Origin: Candidatus Blochmanniella camponoti
GTDB lineage: Bacteria; Pseudomonadota; Gammaproteobacteria; Enterobacterales; Enterobacteriaceae
Direction of reading: 5' to 3'
NCBI RefSeq assembly: GCF_023585825.1
Contig: NZ_CP097751.1
Location: forward strand, 62,001 to 126,000
DNA: 64,000 nt
Shown here piece after piece: positions 1 through 10,440 of the stretch; the stretch's first letter is position 1; every line of letters starts with the position of its first letter. The position numbers and the translations under genes are program-made. The notes under the pieces were generated by a model. The model saw nothing but the letters and a program-made list of their open reading frames with translations, did not search any database and was not told the origin of the DNA.

Positions 1-1572
1 TCCAGCATAAGATGATATCCATCCATTTATTTGTAGATGTTGAAAACACGCTCCTATATCTATCTGAACAGTTTTTTCAGGTTTTAATTTTAAAATATCA
101 TCTATATTAATGTTTTCACCGGATTTAGTATAAAATAGCTCCCAATAATCAGGCAAACGAAAACTTGTTCCTACACCAATATAATATGACAACAACGGAT
201 TGATATTATCCTCATAGCGTATAAACCCAGCAGGATATACTATACCATGTCGTTTATATTTAGAACAATTATTAAAATTAATTACACTATATTCCAGTCG
301 TGTCCCTCCCACAAATCTTCTGTTTGACAATGAATCCACGATCAATTCGGTAAATATACCCGTGTCTCGAGAGACAATGTCCGTTTTCCAATTAGAATTA
401 GATTCCATATGTTCTCTATGTGTATTAATTTGAACATCTGCGCCACTATGACATTTGATATTATCCCACTGAGATACAGCAATACCTCGTGCACCCCATA
501 TTAATCGATCAACATTATTATTAATATTACCACTAAACCCACAACATTTTTCAGTAGATAATTCTGTATTACGAGACACAGTGTCAGCCATAATATGATT
601 TACATAATTATGCCAAGCTTGTAATTCAATTTTATCTAATATTTTGCTGATATCTAAAGCTTCTATTTTCATTCCATAACTTTCTCTAGCAAAACACAAC
701 CCATCCATAGATCGAGCGGCATAATTTGCAGTACCATTTCCCTGTCCTAGGCTGACTTCTAGATATGTATCTGAACTCAAATTAAATGACAAAATCGCAT
801 CAGCGTTCCATTTATACCACGCAGAATGTACCTGGTCTTTATTGCCATCATGATAGTCGTCTGAACGAGAAATATTGCCTATTAATCTAATATAGCCGTA
901 TTTACTCCCCATAACACTATCTATATTTTTATCTATTTTATTATTTGCACCGATTGTTACATTACTACGCAATTGAATTTTTGATTTATCAAATCTAGGA
1001 TGATATCGTTCAAATTGCAACGTACCCGCAGATGTTACAGGACCCCATAGTACTGTTTGAGGGCCTTTAATGATATTTAAAATATCAAAAGTCTCGGGAA
1101 AAATATAAGCACTAACAGGATCCATATGAGAAAAACAAGCACCAAGTATTTCTCCGTTATCCATCAAAATACGTATTCGAGATCCAAACATTCCCCTAAA
1201 CACTGGTTCGTTATTTACTCCTCCATTACGAATAGCAGAAAATCCAGCAATACTTTTTAAATAATCAGAAACATCAATTACATACAACGACTGCAAAGTC
1301 GTTGCAGGAGAATCACTAAAAATCAATGGGGAATTTTTTGACGAAATAACAGTTATGACGTCATCATGCATTTTTCCTTGGAATAATATAGGTAGTTTTT
1401 GTACGCCACTAAATATTGATATCGAAGTATCTTTAGGTTTACTACTAACAGATACATCATTTGAATTAGCTTGAGAATTATTAACAGTAAATATGATTAA
1501 CACAAAACATATCAAAAATAATATCATATGAATTAATATTTCATTACTATAAAAAAATTTACTATATACCAT
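1..1572 (-). CDS. TonB-dependent outer-membrane receptor, OprC-type copper receptor (3' end beyond window)
   Basis: The reverse-strand frame is open from the window edge to an ATG at 1572, giving 524 residues without the C-terminal end of the barrel. The N-terminus has a hydrophobic signal-like stretch (about residues 10-35), then a plug domain and strands typical of TonB-dependent receptors. The segment around residues 140-200 (MDP, AYIFPE, IKGPQTVLWGP, AGTLQFER) closely resembles the Pseudomonas OprC copper-receptor family. Two ligand motifs known for OprC are present: CFSHM (C146, M150) and HIM (H326, M328). I infer TonB-driven import of copper ions across the outer membrane. E. coli YncD-like receptors are an alternative label, but the copper-ligand motifs favour OprC. 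It is divergent from the regulator at 2169 across about 600 bases. Confidence 0.78.
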   Translation of the reverse strand, partial: MVYSKFFYSNEILIHMILFLICFVLIIFTVNNSQANSNDVSVSSKPKDTSISIFSGVQKLPILFQGKMHDDVITVISSKNSPLIFSDSPATTLQSLYVIDVSDYLKSIAGFSAIRNGGVNNEPVFRGMFGSRIRILMDNGEILGACFSHMDPVSAYIFPETFDILNIIKGPQTVLWGPVTSAGTLQFERYHPRFDKSKIQLRSNVTIGANNKIDKNIDSVMGSKYGYIRLIGNISRSDDYHDGNKDQVHSAWYKWNADAILSFNLSSDTYLEVSLGQGNGTANYAARSMDGLCFARESYGMKIEALDISKILDKIELQAWHNYVNHIMADTVSRNTELSTEKCCGFSGNINNNVDRLIWGARGIAVSQWDNIKCHSGADVQINTHREHMESNSNWKTDIVSRDTGIFTELIVDSLSNRRFVGGTRLEYSVINFNNCSKYKRHGIVYPAGFIRYEDNINPLLSYYIGVGTSFRLPDYWELFYTKSGENINIDDILKLKPEKTVQIDIGACFQHLQINGWISSYAG

Positions 1573-2168
1573 ATGTATGCTCGTAACTATTACATTCTTT
1601 TAAAGATACTAATATCATGTATTACAATATATATTAAAAACTCAATTTCTTCTAATATAAAATCAGATAAATAGATAACATTAACAATCTCGATTAAAAT
1701 CGATCGTTTCTGACTAAATACCTAATCTTAAAATTATTTACAAATATCATAATGCTTAAAGAGAAATTGAGATCTATATAACATTGAACTTATAACATTG
1801 CACTAAACACTGAGAAAATTAAAGTACTCACTATACTATATCCTCAACTGCAGTTTAGTTAACACGTCTTATTTAATTTATCAAAAGAATCAACTGCTCA
1901 AATCAAATATCGTCTTGATATTGATTTGAGCAATACACATACTAATATGCTAGATTTTTATTAAATGTTGTTATACTATCAAAAAAAATAAATTGTAAAC
2001 GCCACAATCTAAATAACACAAATTACAATCATGTTAATGCATTTTTATGATGAAATACTTTTTATAGTATCTATATATGTTTTTTAATTAAAATATATTA
2101 TCTAAATCTTTATAAACAGCTGGCGTAAATGTTGATTTATCCATGTACAGTTCATATAGAGTAATTAC
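1573..2168. other. Divergent intergenic region between receptor and regulator
   Basis: About 600 AT-rich bases lie between the divergent receptor and regulator starts, so both promoters should be here. I could not fix a convincing promoter pair. The only strong structure is the inverted repeat at 1895-1932. Confidence 0.6.
1895..1932. promoter_or_regulatory. Inverted repeat in the receptor/regulator intergenic region
   Basis: The arms TGCTCAAATCAAATATC and GATATTGATTTGAGCA pair over 16 base pairs with one bulged A and a five-base loop (GTCTT). No T-run follows on either strand, so it is not an obvious terminator. Its central place between two divergent starts suits an operator or a mRNA leader structure. 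Function is inferred from position only. Confidence 0.4.
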
Positions 2169-2807
2169 ATGAAATATGTCATTCAATCGACTATAATATT
2201 TGACACTACAGAGTATACTCTGACATTATTAACTGATTCCAATACATCAGTAAAATTATCTAATTCTGCTGGACGGGTATTAGAAGAGCTTATTAAACGA
2301 CACAATATTGATATTTGTGCGCCAGTCACTCGAGAACACTTGTTTTCAATCGTTTGGAGAGCTTATGGACTGGAACCATCTAACGGCAACTTAAATCAAC
2401 AAATTAGTTTGATACGAAAAACTTTAACTTCTTTTGGATTAGATTCTTCATCCATTATAACTATTCCTAAGCGAGGGCTAAAGCTAAACAATCAACTGAT
2501 TATAGAAAAAATACACGAAGATCGATCATGCATATCTTCCCCTCTACATAAAACCACAGATCAAAACAATAATTTATTATCATCTTCTATTTTACTAAAT
2601 ATCAAAGCTCATATAAAATATATGATTACTCTGACGATAATGGTCGTAATATTACTCAGTATTGGTTTTGTGTACTTATACACTAAAAAAGATCATATTA
2701 AACTATATTGCTGCAAAGAAATAAACTCATGTAATATTTGCGCTTTCCATTCAGAATTGGGATTTGAATGCAATGACTGCATTATGCAGTGCACCGAAAT
2801 TACATAA
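2169..2807 (+). CDS. Membrane-anchored winged-helix regulator, ToxR/CadC-like, with Cys-rich C-terminal tail
   Basis: This 212-residue protein starts with a winged-helix DNA-binding domain of the Trans_reg_C type (about residues 8-108), as in ToxR, CadC and OmpR-class regulators. A polar linker follows, then one clear transmembrane helix (about 151-171) and a short tail. The expected topology is DNA-binding domain in the cytoplasm and tail in the periplasm. The tail of about 40 residues holds seven cysteines (181, 182, 188, 191, 201, 204, 208), including CNIC and CNDC. There is no large sensory domain as in CadC. It is divergent from the copper-type receptor, so I infer that it may sense metal or redox state and control that gene. 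I do not recognise a specific named orthologue. Confidence 0.7.
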   Translation: MKYVIQSTIIFDTTEYTLTLLTDSNTSVKLSNSAGRVLEELIKRHNIDICAPVTREHLFSIVWRAYGLEPSNGNLNQQISLIRKTLTSFGLDSSSIITIPKRGLKLNNQLIIEKIHEDRSCISSPLHKTTDQNNNLLSSSILLNIKAHIKYMITLTIMVVILLSIGFVYLYTKKDHIKLYCCKEINSCNICAFHSELGFECNDCIMQCTEIT

Positions 2808-3713
2808 CACAATCAAATAAATAATAATTCATATTATTTTGATTTTAACTCTAAAATTTTAGTTGTTATATAACATGCACGTAACAACAGTGTGCGTTTT
2901 CAATAACTTACCTGGATTGTACGCGCGATTCACTAATAATTACTAAAAACATATAAAAAATAAAATGCATTTATTTATATATTCTTTCAATCAAAAACCA
3001 CTTCTTCAATTAAAGCACCCATTTATAAATTTGTTAAATAAACCCACTAAATTCAACACATTTTTCTTTTATTAAAATTTAACAAATATTATAGATGATA
3101 TCTATCAACTATTTATTTAAAAAATAATATTATTTTTTTCTAAAATATTATCGCGTTGTTTGTAATTCTTCAATTTTTACTAAAAACCACATTGTAAAAT
3201 GCATATCACAAAAATTAAAAAATTATTATTTTTTAATTCATTATTAACAGGTATTCCCCAAAATAGGGATGCCCTCTAACAAAATAGATATCAACCGTAT
3301 ATATCTAAATCATTTGAATAAACTAACATTTGTATCCGATCAACAATAATGAAATATATATAGTTATCTATTTGATAGATAAACACAAGTTATTCGCTGC
3401 GTGAAATAAAATTTTTTAATGAAATAATTAGAACAAAAAAATATTATTATATTTTCAATATTATTGAAGCCAATTTAACGTAATCAGACCAACCGTTTAT
3501 TATCATTCAAAAGTTATCAATATCCTGTATTTATTTATTTCAATAACAACCGAAACTAAATATACCATTTACTTATTTAAATTACATAAAATTAACCGGC
3601 TATGAACAAATTGTACTAATAATATGTTTCATCAAATCACAATAGCCATAACGTATATCTCATAAAATTTTATCAAAATAAAATATTTGTATAAAAAGAC
3701 ACTATTATTACAA
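2808..3713. other. Gene-free gap between convergent genes
   Basis: About 900 AT-rich bases lie between the convergent regulator and emtA. No supported ORF is present. A short, more GC-rich hairpin (GGTATTCC with GGGATGCC, near 3249-3275) would be more stable in RNA from the plus strand because two pairs are G-U. It has no T-run after it. The stretch near 2910-2940 is also more GC-rich but unrecognised. Confidence 0.5.
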
Positions 3714-4358
3714 TTAATTTTGTGTAACATAAATAGAATTAACTTTAAATAAATAGCGTTGCGCTTGCTTAGATGGATGATGAGATTGTATATGTTGGTA
3801 AAATTGTTCCGGATTAAGTTTGTTTATTTTTTCAATAGCATAATTACGATCAATAGAAAATGTTTTCAACAAGGCACTTAAACCATTCACATAAGCAACA
3901 ATTATGGCATAACGTCTAGTTTTCACATCAATAATTCCCTCTAATTGTTTTTGTAATATAGACAAATAAGCAGTACCAAGATCAATGTTAACAGCAGCAT
4001 TTTTTAATTCATGAATACTAGGTTCTCCTCTCCATCCTTTCAAACGATAAGCATCTCTTCCTGCAGTATCCGCTTTAAGCTGCATTAACCCAACAGCATT
4101 AGATTTACTGATTACAGTAGGATTATAATTAGATTCTACTTGAATAATGGCTTTCACTAAAGATGCATCTACTCCATAATTCATAGCACAATAATGAATA
4201 TAATCATTATACATAGACGGTGCAATTCGTTTAGGAAAATAAATTATCTTGTACTTTGAATTAGTATATAATGTCCATGCAGTATTTTTTTCAATATTTT
4301 TTTGAGCACAAGCTGTTAGAAACAAAATTACAACTAAATGTATTATGTACATCTTCAT
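3714..4358 (-). CDS. emtA: Endo-type membrane-bound lytic murein transglycosylase
   Basis: The 214-residue protein has a lipoprotein signal ending in FLTAC, so the mature N-terminal cysteine should anchor it in the outer membrane. The SLT domain follows, with the catalytic glutamate in IIQVESNYNP and the family signature AVGLMQLKADTAGRDAYR. The C-terminal part (YVNGLSALLKTFS, QAQRYLFKV) matches E. coli EmtA/MltE, which is 203 residues long. It cleaves glycan strands within peptidoglycan to give 1,6-anhydromuropeptides. No partner gene is adjacent; mntR lies upstream on the same strand, about 450 bases away, so the two are probably transcribed separately. Confidence 0.93.
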   Translation of the reverse strand: MKMYIIHLVVILFLTACAQKNIEKNTAWTLYTNSKYKIIYFPKRIAPSMYNDYIHYCAMNYGVDASLVKAIIQVESNYNPTVISKSNAVGLMQLKADTAGRDAYRLKGWRGEPSIHELKNAAVNIDLGTAYLSILQKQLEGIIDVKTRRYAIIVAYVNGLSALLKTFSIDRNYAIEKINKLNPEQFYQHIQSHHPSKQAQRYLFKVNSIYVTQN

Positions 4359-4814
4359 AATTTCATGATTTTTATGATCAAAATATGTATTTCTTCATAA
4401 AATTATTATACAAAAGTGATGTTCTCATACTCTAAAAAATTAATTTTTCCACAATTTAAATAATTAAAATACATAGGAACACCTATTTATACATACATGC
4501 ATAAATACACGAATAATGATTCATGTTATATTTGTTACCGAACGAATAATTATACTTAAAGTTTATACTAAAAATATTAAAAACATTGACTGTTCTGTAT
4601 AGAACAAAATATTTATTTCTCTAACAAATCAGGATAACACAAGTTATATATGTTTTTTACTAAAATTAAATAATAATTACTTAAATGAATTTAAACAAAA
4701 AATATTAAAATAAAAATTCAAAATTAAATATCTATAATTATAATACACAATGTTAAAACTTACTTTTTACTATCTATGTACTACATACATAGATAAAACC
4801 ACGTACATAGATAA
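4359..4814. other. Intergenic region upstream of emtA and downstream of mntR
   Basis: About 450 AT-rich bases carry no ORF of note. A ten-base-pair hairpin (TATCTATGTA / TACATAGATA, 4771-4795) lies just beyond the mntR stop codon. No T-run follows it on the mntR strand, so its role as a terminator is doubtful. Confidence 0.4.
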
Positions 4815-5279
4815 TTATTTATTGAAGCGCTTAGAAAATTGAATAAATGCCAATAATGTTTCATTACTAACATGATGCTCAATGCCTTCTGCATCTCTTT
4901 GAGCAATTTTTTTATTGATACCTAAATCTATTAAAAAAGTTTTTACAATTTTATGTCGTATATGATTTTCATTAGCCAATTGCCTCCCTTGTTCTGTCAA
5001 CGACACTCCATGATAACGTTTATGCTTAATTAATGAAGAGGCAATCAACTTTTTTAACATTTTTGCTACTGTTGGTTGCGTTACTCCAAGTCTTAATGCT
5101 AAATCTACCTGACGTGCTTCCCCGCATTCTCGAATTAAATCTGCAATTAATTCAATATAATCATCAATAAGCTCACGTCGATGTGCTGCTCTAACCTGGA
5201 TAAATCCTTGTAAATTATCTGTTTTTTTTTTAAAACACGCTAAATTACTGGACAATACTTCTATATCATTTTTAGTCAT
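4815..5279 (-). CDS. mntR: Manganese-responsive transcriptional regulator
   Basis: This 154-residue protein is a full-length match to MntR of the DtxR family (E. coli 155 residues). An N-terminal winged helix includes [13 protein letters not shown] and the recognition segment [15 protein letters not shown] helical metal-binding and dimer domain follows with RHKIVKTFL and the histidine pair in [12 protein letters not shown]. In enterobacteria the Mn-bound dimer represses the importer mntH and activates the exporter mntP; neither gene is in this window. Retention of a metal regulator in such a reduced genome is notable, and the N-terminal and metal-ligand regions look intact. Confidence 0.92.
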   Translation of the reverse strand: MTKNDIEVLSSNLACFKKKTDNLQGFIQVRAAHRRELIDDYIELIADLIRECGEARQVDLALRLGVTQPTVAKMLKKLIASSLIKHKRYHGVSLTEQGRQLANENHIRHKIVKTFLIDLGINKKIAQRDAEGIEHHVSNETLLAFIQFSKRFNK

Positions 5280-6005
5280 AATAAAATCTCATGTTACATT
5301 ATAAATGTATAATACTTTTTTATCGATTTGCATAAACAGATGTTGTATTTAATAAATAATAATCGTTGTACACTTGTTTACATATGTAAATATAAAGTTC
5401 ACAATCTGCATTGTTATACTCCATGTTAGTAAATACGATATATCAAATAATTTATGTATGTAAATAAAAAATAATAGACATTACATATACATATATAACA
5501 TAGAAACAAATTAAATATTTGACTATCGCGCTGATCTCTTAAATAGACAGAACAATCATCTAAATATTAGATAAATGTTTTTAATATATCTTTTAATAAT
5601 TAATTACATAAAAAATTATCTTGATCTATCGTAATTTATCCATATATTGAATATGTAATAATGGTAATCAACATACGTTTGATAGAATAAATAATTAATT
5701 GACAACATATTTAGCAGAATATGATATTTACATATCAAATTATTTTAAGTAATGACAATATCATTTGATACACTTATCATCATCTTTATAGCTCAAATAA
5801 ATATCTTTTAATTCCATCCTTCATATGAGTTAAAAATATTTAATTTTTTTTAAAATGTATATTTTGGAAATTAAAAAATAAATCGTATAAATTATTCGAT
5901 ATACTATTATTATCCGCATACATTTATGTAAATAAATACTTAAAATACAAAATTTCTATATTACATACTATACCAATCATTTTATGTTTTATTTTGTTAT
6001 AAATT
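5280..6005. other. Divergent intergenic region mntR / mnmA
   Basis: About 725 very AT-rich bases separate the divergent mntR and mnmA starts. A perfect 14-base palindrome, TTTACATATGTAAA near 5378-5392, is the only symmetric site seen. I saw no clear match to a known MntR box and no ORF. Confidence 0.4.
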
Positions 6006-7118
6006 ATGTCATATAATCGCACAAAAAAAGTAATTGTTGGAATGTCTGGTGGTGTAGATTCTTCTGTATCTGCATGGTTGCTACAACAACAAGGATATAA
6101 AGTAGAAGGATTATTTATGAAAAATTGGGAAGATGACGACAGCACAGAACATTGTGCATCAGCATCTGACTTATCGGATACTCATGCTGTTTGCGATAGT
6201 TTGGGCATATATCTACATACCATAAATTTTTCTAAAGAATATTGGGAAAATGTATTTCAAGTATTTTTACAAGAATATAGCATGGGTCGAACTCCCAATC
6301 CTGATATACTTTGTAACAAAGAGATTAAATTTAAGTATTTTTTAGAATTTGCATTGCAAAACTTAGGTGCAGATCTCATTGCAACCGGACATTACGTACG
6401 CCGTTTTGATATAAATAAAAAAACTTATCTGATACGTGGTGCAGACCGAAATAAAGATCAAAGTTATTTTTTGTATACACTAAGCTATAAACAACTTAAA
6501 CAATGTTTATTTCCTGTAGGAACATTAAATAAATCCCAAGTTAGAAATATTGCTAAAAAATTAAACTTAATCACAGCAAATAAAAAAGACTCAACTGGTA
6601 TCTGTTTTATTGGTAAACGTAAATTTAAAGATTTTATTAGTAAATATATACCAATACAACCAGGAGTTATAATCGATATAAATGGAGATACAATCGGCAC
6701 GCACCAAGGAATATCCTTTTATACCTTAGGACAAAGAAAAGGTCTAAAAATAGGTGGAGTGAAACAAGGAAATGGACAACCATGGTACGTAATAGATAAA
6801 AATATATCAAATAATACATTAATTGCAGCGCAAGGACGTAATCATCCACGTCTCATGTCTATCGCGTTCATTACTGAGGAAACCCAATGGGTAAAACGAC
6901 ACGCACTTTCATCCCCTTTACGTTGCACAGTTAAAACCAGATATAGACACCCCGATATTCAATGTCAAGTATATCCTCTTTTTAACAACAATCTTAAAGT
7001 TATTTTAAAAATTCCGGTTCTGGCAATTACACCAGGACAATCAGCAGTATTTTATTTAAAAGAACGTTGTTTGGGCGGGGGAATTATTACAAAAATATAC
7101 CCTTTTTTAGATTCTTAA
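6006..7118 (+). CDS. mnmA: tRNA-specific 2-thiouridylase
   Basis: MnmA forms the 2-thio group of the wobble uridine U34 in tRNA-Lys, tRNA-Glu and tRNA-Gln, using sulfur relayed by the Tus proteins. The 370-residue length matches E. coli (368). Visible signatures are the PP-loop [15 protein letters not shown] near the N-terminus, the catalytic cysteine in [12 protein letters not shown], the second cysteine in [12 protein letters not shown], and the C-terminal SPGQ-like segment TPGQSAVFY. TusE, the last sulfur carrier of the same relay, is encoded at 32744. In E. coli it lies in mnmA-hflD-purB order; hflD is missing here. Confidence 0.96.
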   Translation: MSYNRTKKVIVGMSGGVDSSVSAWLLQQQGYKVEGLFMKNWEDDDSTEHCASASDLSDTHAVCDSLGIYLHTINFSKEYWENVFQVFLQEYSMGRTPNPDILCNKEIKFKYFLEFALQNLGADLIATGHYVRRFDINKKTYLIRGADRNKDQSYFLYTLSYKQLKQCLFPVGTLNKSQVRNIAKKLNLITANKKDSTGICFIGKRKFKDFISKYIPIQPGVIIDINGDTIGTHQGISFYTLGQRKGLKIGGVKQGNGQPWYVIDKNISNNTLIAAQGRNHPRLMSIAFITEETQWVKRHALSSPLRCTVKTRYRHPDIQCQVYPLFNNNLKVILKIPVLAITPGQSAVFYLKERCLGGGIITKIYPFLDS

Positions 7119-7523
7119 ATATTAGAACAATTGTTTTAACAAATATCAAAAATATCAATTGTTAAAATCAAATATAACTAATAGTTATTGCATGTAATTT
7201 ACACTTCCATTATAAATAAATGTTATAGTTTTAAAGATTTAGTTACAACTAAAATCATCTAAGTAAATATCAATAAATCAATCATATGAATATTCTACAA
7301 AATCATGTCTATCATTATTATGAATGATGATTTATTATCATCATCCCATATATTTTTATACATTAATGTTAGTATAATATAATCATCTATATTTATGAAA
7401 TAAAATTTGCATTCAAAAATATGAAAATATCCAATAAGATACACATAGTTTATCCAAGATAAACTTGTAATTTTTAAATGTCATATAAAATATAAGCACC
7501 TAATTAATTATGAAGAGGAAAAA
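7119..7523. other. Gap mnmA-purB, former hflD position
   Basis: About 400 bases sit where E. coli has hflD, and no ORF resembling it remains. Two small perfect hairpins occur: ATGATGAT-ttatt-ATCATCAT at 7324-7344 and AGTTTATC-caa-GATAAACT at 7447-7465, about 60 bases before purB. Neither is followed by a T-run. Confidence 0.5.
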
Positions 7524-8906
7524 GTGATAACATTATCGCCCTTAACTGTAATATCTCCTATTGATGGCCGTTACTACAAACAAACTGATTCTTTACGTAA
7601 TATTTTTAGTGAATTTAGTTTTCTAAAATTTCGTGTCCAAATAGAGATTCATTGGTTAAAAAAACTGGCTAACACAATTTCTATTAAAGAAATACCACCT
7701 TTTACACAAATCGAATGTGATTTTTTAGATAAACTGACAATCAACTTTAATATTAAAGACGCAGAACGTATTAAAGAAATAGAAAAAATTACCAATCATG
7801 ATCTCAAAGCAATAGAATATTTTTTAAAAGAAAAAATAAACATATTACCTAATTTAAAAAAAATCAGTGAATTTATTCATTTCGCTTGTACTTCAGACGA
7901 TATTAACAATCTTGCGTATGGATTGATGCTGACTAACACCAAGAAAACTGTTTTTTTGCCCATTTGGAAACAAATTATTAACGAAATAAAAAAAATGAGT
8001 CTTAATTATAAAGATATTCCTGTGTTATCCAGAACCCATGGGCAACCCGCTACCCCTTCTACTATCGGAAAGGAAATGGCTAATATTGCATACCGTTTAA
8101 TACGTCAATATCATCAATTAGAATCAATCAAAATTTTAGGTAAAATTAATGGTGCCGTAGGAAACTACAATGCTCACATAATAGCATATCCAGAAATAAA
8201 TTGGCGCAAATTCAGTGAAGAGTTTGTTATATCTTTAGGAATGAAATGGAACCCTTATACAACACAAATAGAACCACACGATTATATTGCCGAACTATCC
8301 GACTGCATTGCACGATTTAATACCATATTAATAAATTTTAATAGAGACATATGGGGATATATTGCTCTTAACTATTTTAAACAAAATCATAAAAATACTA
8401 CAATTGGATCTTCTACTATGCCATATAAAGTAAATCCTATAAACTTTGAAAATTCTGAAGGAAATTTAGGATTAGCAAATGCCATGCTTAACCATTTTTC
8501 CGCTAAACTACCAATATCACGTTGGCAACGTGATTTAAGCGATTCTACTGTTTTAAGAAATCTAGGAATGGCCATGGGGTATGCCTTAATTGCCTATCAT
8601 AGTGTATTAAAAGGTATAAAAACACTGACAATTAATAAAGAATATGTATTAACCGAATTAAACAAAAATTGGATAGTGTTAAGCGAAGCTATTCAAACAG
8701 TAATGCGGCGACATAATATTCATGAATCTTATGAATGCACAAAACAATTCATCAATAATACAAAGATTAATCCTGAAAAAATAAAAATTTTTATTGAATC
8801 ACTACCATTACCAACAACAGAAAAAATACGATTACAACAAATCACTCCACTTGATTACATAGGCTTGGCGGCAGTCATGGCAAATGATATCACTGATATA
8901 ATATAA
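7524..8906 (+). CDS. purB: Adenylosuccinate lyase
   Basis: PurB removes fumarate from SAICAR and from adenylosuccinate, so it acts twice in AMP synthesis. The 460 residues compare with 456 in E. coli. Signatures include the N-terminal SPIDGRY, TSDDINNLAYGLML, the catalytic-histidine segment RTHGQPATPSTIGKEMAN, and the fumarase/lyase-family signature SSTMPYKVNPINFENSEGN. The start is a GTG with a good ribosome site (GAAGAGG) nine bases upstream; no ATG aligns with the family N-terminus. The convergent neighbour is lolE. Confidence 0.96.
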   Translation: MITLSPLTVISPIDGRYYKQTDSLRNIFSEFSFLKFRVQIEIHWLKKLANTISIKEIPPFTQIECDFLDKLTINFNIKDAERIKEIEKITNHDLKAIEYFLKEKINILPNLKKISEFIHFACTSDDINNLAYGLMLTNTKKTVFLPIWKQIINEIKKMSLNYKDIPVLSRTHGQPATPSTIGKEMANIAYRLIRQYHQLESIKILGKINGAVGNYNAHIIAYPEINWRKFSEEFVISLGMKWNPYTTQIEPHDYIAELSDCIARFNTILINFNRDIWGYIALNYFKQNHKNTTIGSSTMPYKVNPINFENSEGNLGLANAMLNHFSAKLPISRWQRDLSDSTVLRNLGMAMGYALIAYHSVLKGIKTLTINKEYVLTELNKNWIVLSEAIQTVMRRHNIHESYECTKQFINNTKINPEKIKIFIESLPLPTTEKIRLQQITPLDYIGLAAVMANDITDII

Positions 8907-9194
8907 TAATAAAAATAATCAATCATTACATATTTAATTAATCATTATTATGATGAAAATAATGAAATTATAAATAAATAAATGCTATAAAATACATGAA
9001 CGGATCGAATGATTCACATTATATTATGTTTCTATATATATAACAATTACATATATTTTAAAACTATAAGATAGTATATTATCTCATTGTATTTGTATTA
9101 ATGTGGCATTATCGTTAATAACCCGATTACATGATTTAACCAATTTATCTACTCAAAGCACCATTATAATACTCTAATAAAAACCACAATCATG

Positions 9195-10430
9195 CTATTT
9201 TAAGATTTTAGATAAATTAACCTGCCTTATTTTTGACGCTGCATACCAACTAGTTAATGAACCTAGTAATAATGTTGTGCTTAATACCAATAATATATCC
9301 CACCCTTTTAGCTTAACGGGTAAAAAATTAATAAAATAAGTTCCTTCTGATAAAATTTTATTTCCCAATAAATCATTACATATCGTAATTAAACTCGTTA
9401 AATTAAAAGCTATAAAAATACCCAATCCAGTGCCTATAATACTAGAAATTGTATAAATAATTAACCCATACCAAAAAAATACACATTGAATTAAAATATT
9501 CTTAGCCCCCAATGCACGTATTATTGCAATATCATAGTTTTTGTCTTTTATGGATAAAATCAGTGTAGCGACTACATTAAAACAAGAAATACCTATGATT
9601 AATATCATTGATAAATATATAATTGTGCGAACCATTTGAATATCTTGATAAATATACCCATAAGTATCCATCCAACTTCGCGCAAAAACCTGATGGTTGA
9701 GCATTCTTTGAATTTTATATAGTATTTTATTAACAGAAAAAATATTATTAATCTTAATAGCTATTCCTGAAACATCTGAGGTTTCATCATAATAACGTTG
9801 CACATCTGATAGAGACATTATAGCAATATTGCAGTCCAATTGACTATTTAAATTTAATATTCCAGCTACTTGTAAACGAATTTTTTTGGATGATAATAAT
9901 TTATTGTTCGAACGAAAATCATGAGCAGTCAAAACGGTAATCCAATCACCTACTTTAATTCCTAAATCTTCTGATATGCCTTTCCCTAAAATAATTTTTT
10001 CTATATTTTCACAAAAATATTTCCAAGAATCTTTTTCTATAAAATTAAGTAATGCGTTTTCATTTACGTTTTGCTTTAAATCTACACTTCTAACATAAAC
10101 TACATGCCATTTATTATTATATTCAACAACGCCATAAAAATTAATATAAGGATTCACATGACTAATATCTGGTATCTGACGAATACACTCTAAAACTGTT
10201 TGCCAATTAATGAATGGTGCTCTTATTGGTTCAATTTCTCCATGTGGAATAACTGATAAAATACGATTACTTAATTCATATTTAAAACCATTCATTGTAC
10301 TTAATGCAATTATAGATATAGATATTCCTATAGTAATACCAATAACAGAAATCAAAGACATTAAGGATATTAAAATATTACTATGCGAACCTCGATGAAA
10401 TTTTAATGCAATTTTCAAAGACAACATCAT
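9195..10430 (-). CDS. lolE: Lipoprotein-releasing system transmembrane subunit LolE
   Basis: LolE forms the inner-membrane LolCDE ABC transporter that extracts outer-membrane lipoproteins and hands them to LolA. The 411 residues match E. coli LolE (414) across the length. Seen are the first membrane segment with STMNGFKYELSNRIL, the periplasmic domain with PYINFYGVVE and LGKGISEDLGIKVGDW, and three C-terminal membrane helices starting near IQMVRTIIYLSMILI. It is last in a lolC-lolD-lolE operon, ten bases after lolD. Keeping both LolC and LolE, rather than a merged LolF, is the enterobacterial state. Confidence 0.95.
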   Translation of the reverse strand: MMLSLKIALKFHRGSHSNILISLMSLISVIGITIGISISIIALSTMNGFKYELSNRILSVIPHGEIEPIRAPFINWQTVLECIRQIPDISHVNPYINFYGVVEYNNKWHVVYVRSVDLKQNVNENALLNFIEKDSWKYFCENIEKIILGKGISEDLGIKVGDWITVLTAHDFRSNNKLLSSKKIRLQVAGILNLNSQLDCNIAIMSLSDVQRYYDETSDVSGIAIKINNIFSVNKILYKIQRMLNHQVFARSWMDTYGYIYQDIQMVRTIIYLSMILIIGISCFNVVATLILSIKDKNYDIAIIRALGAKNILIQCVFFWYGLIIYTISSIIGTGLGIFIAFNLTSLITICNDLLGNKILSEGTYFINFLPVKLKGWDILLVLSTTLLLGSLTSWYAASKIRQVNLSKILK

Positions 10431-10440
10431 TTATAAACAA

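Noticed and set aside
4771-4795. Ten-base-pair hairpin after mntR as a terminator
   Set aside because: The stem is good but there is no T-run on the mntR strand, so I did not list it as a terminator.
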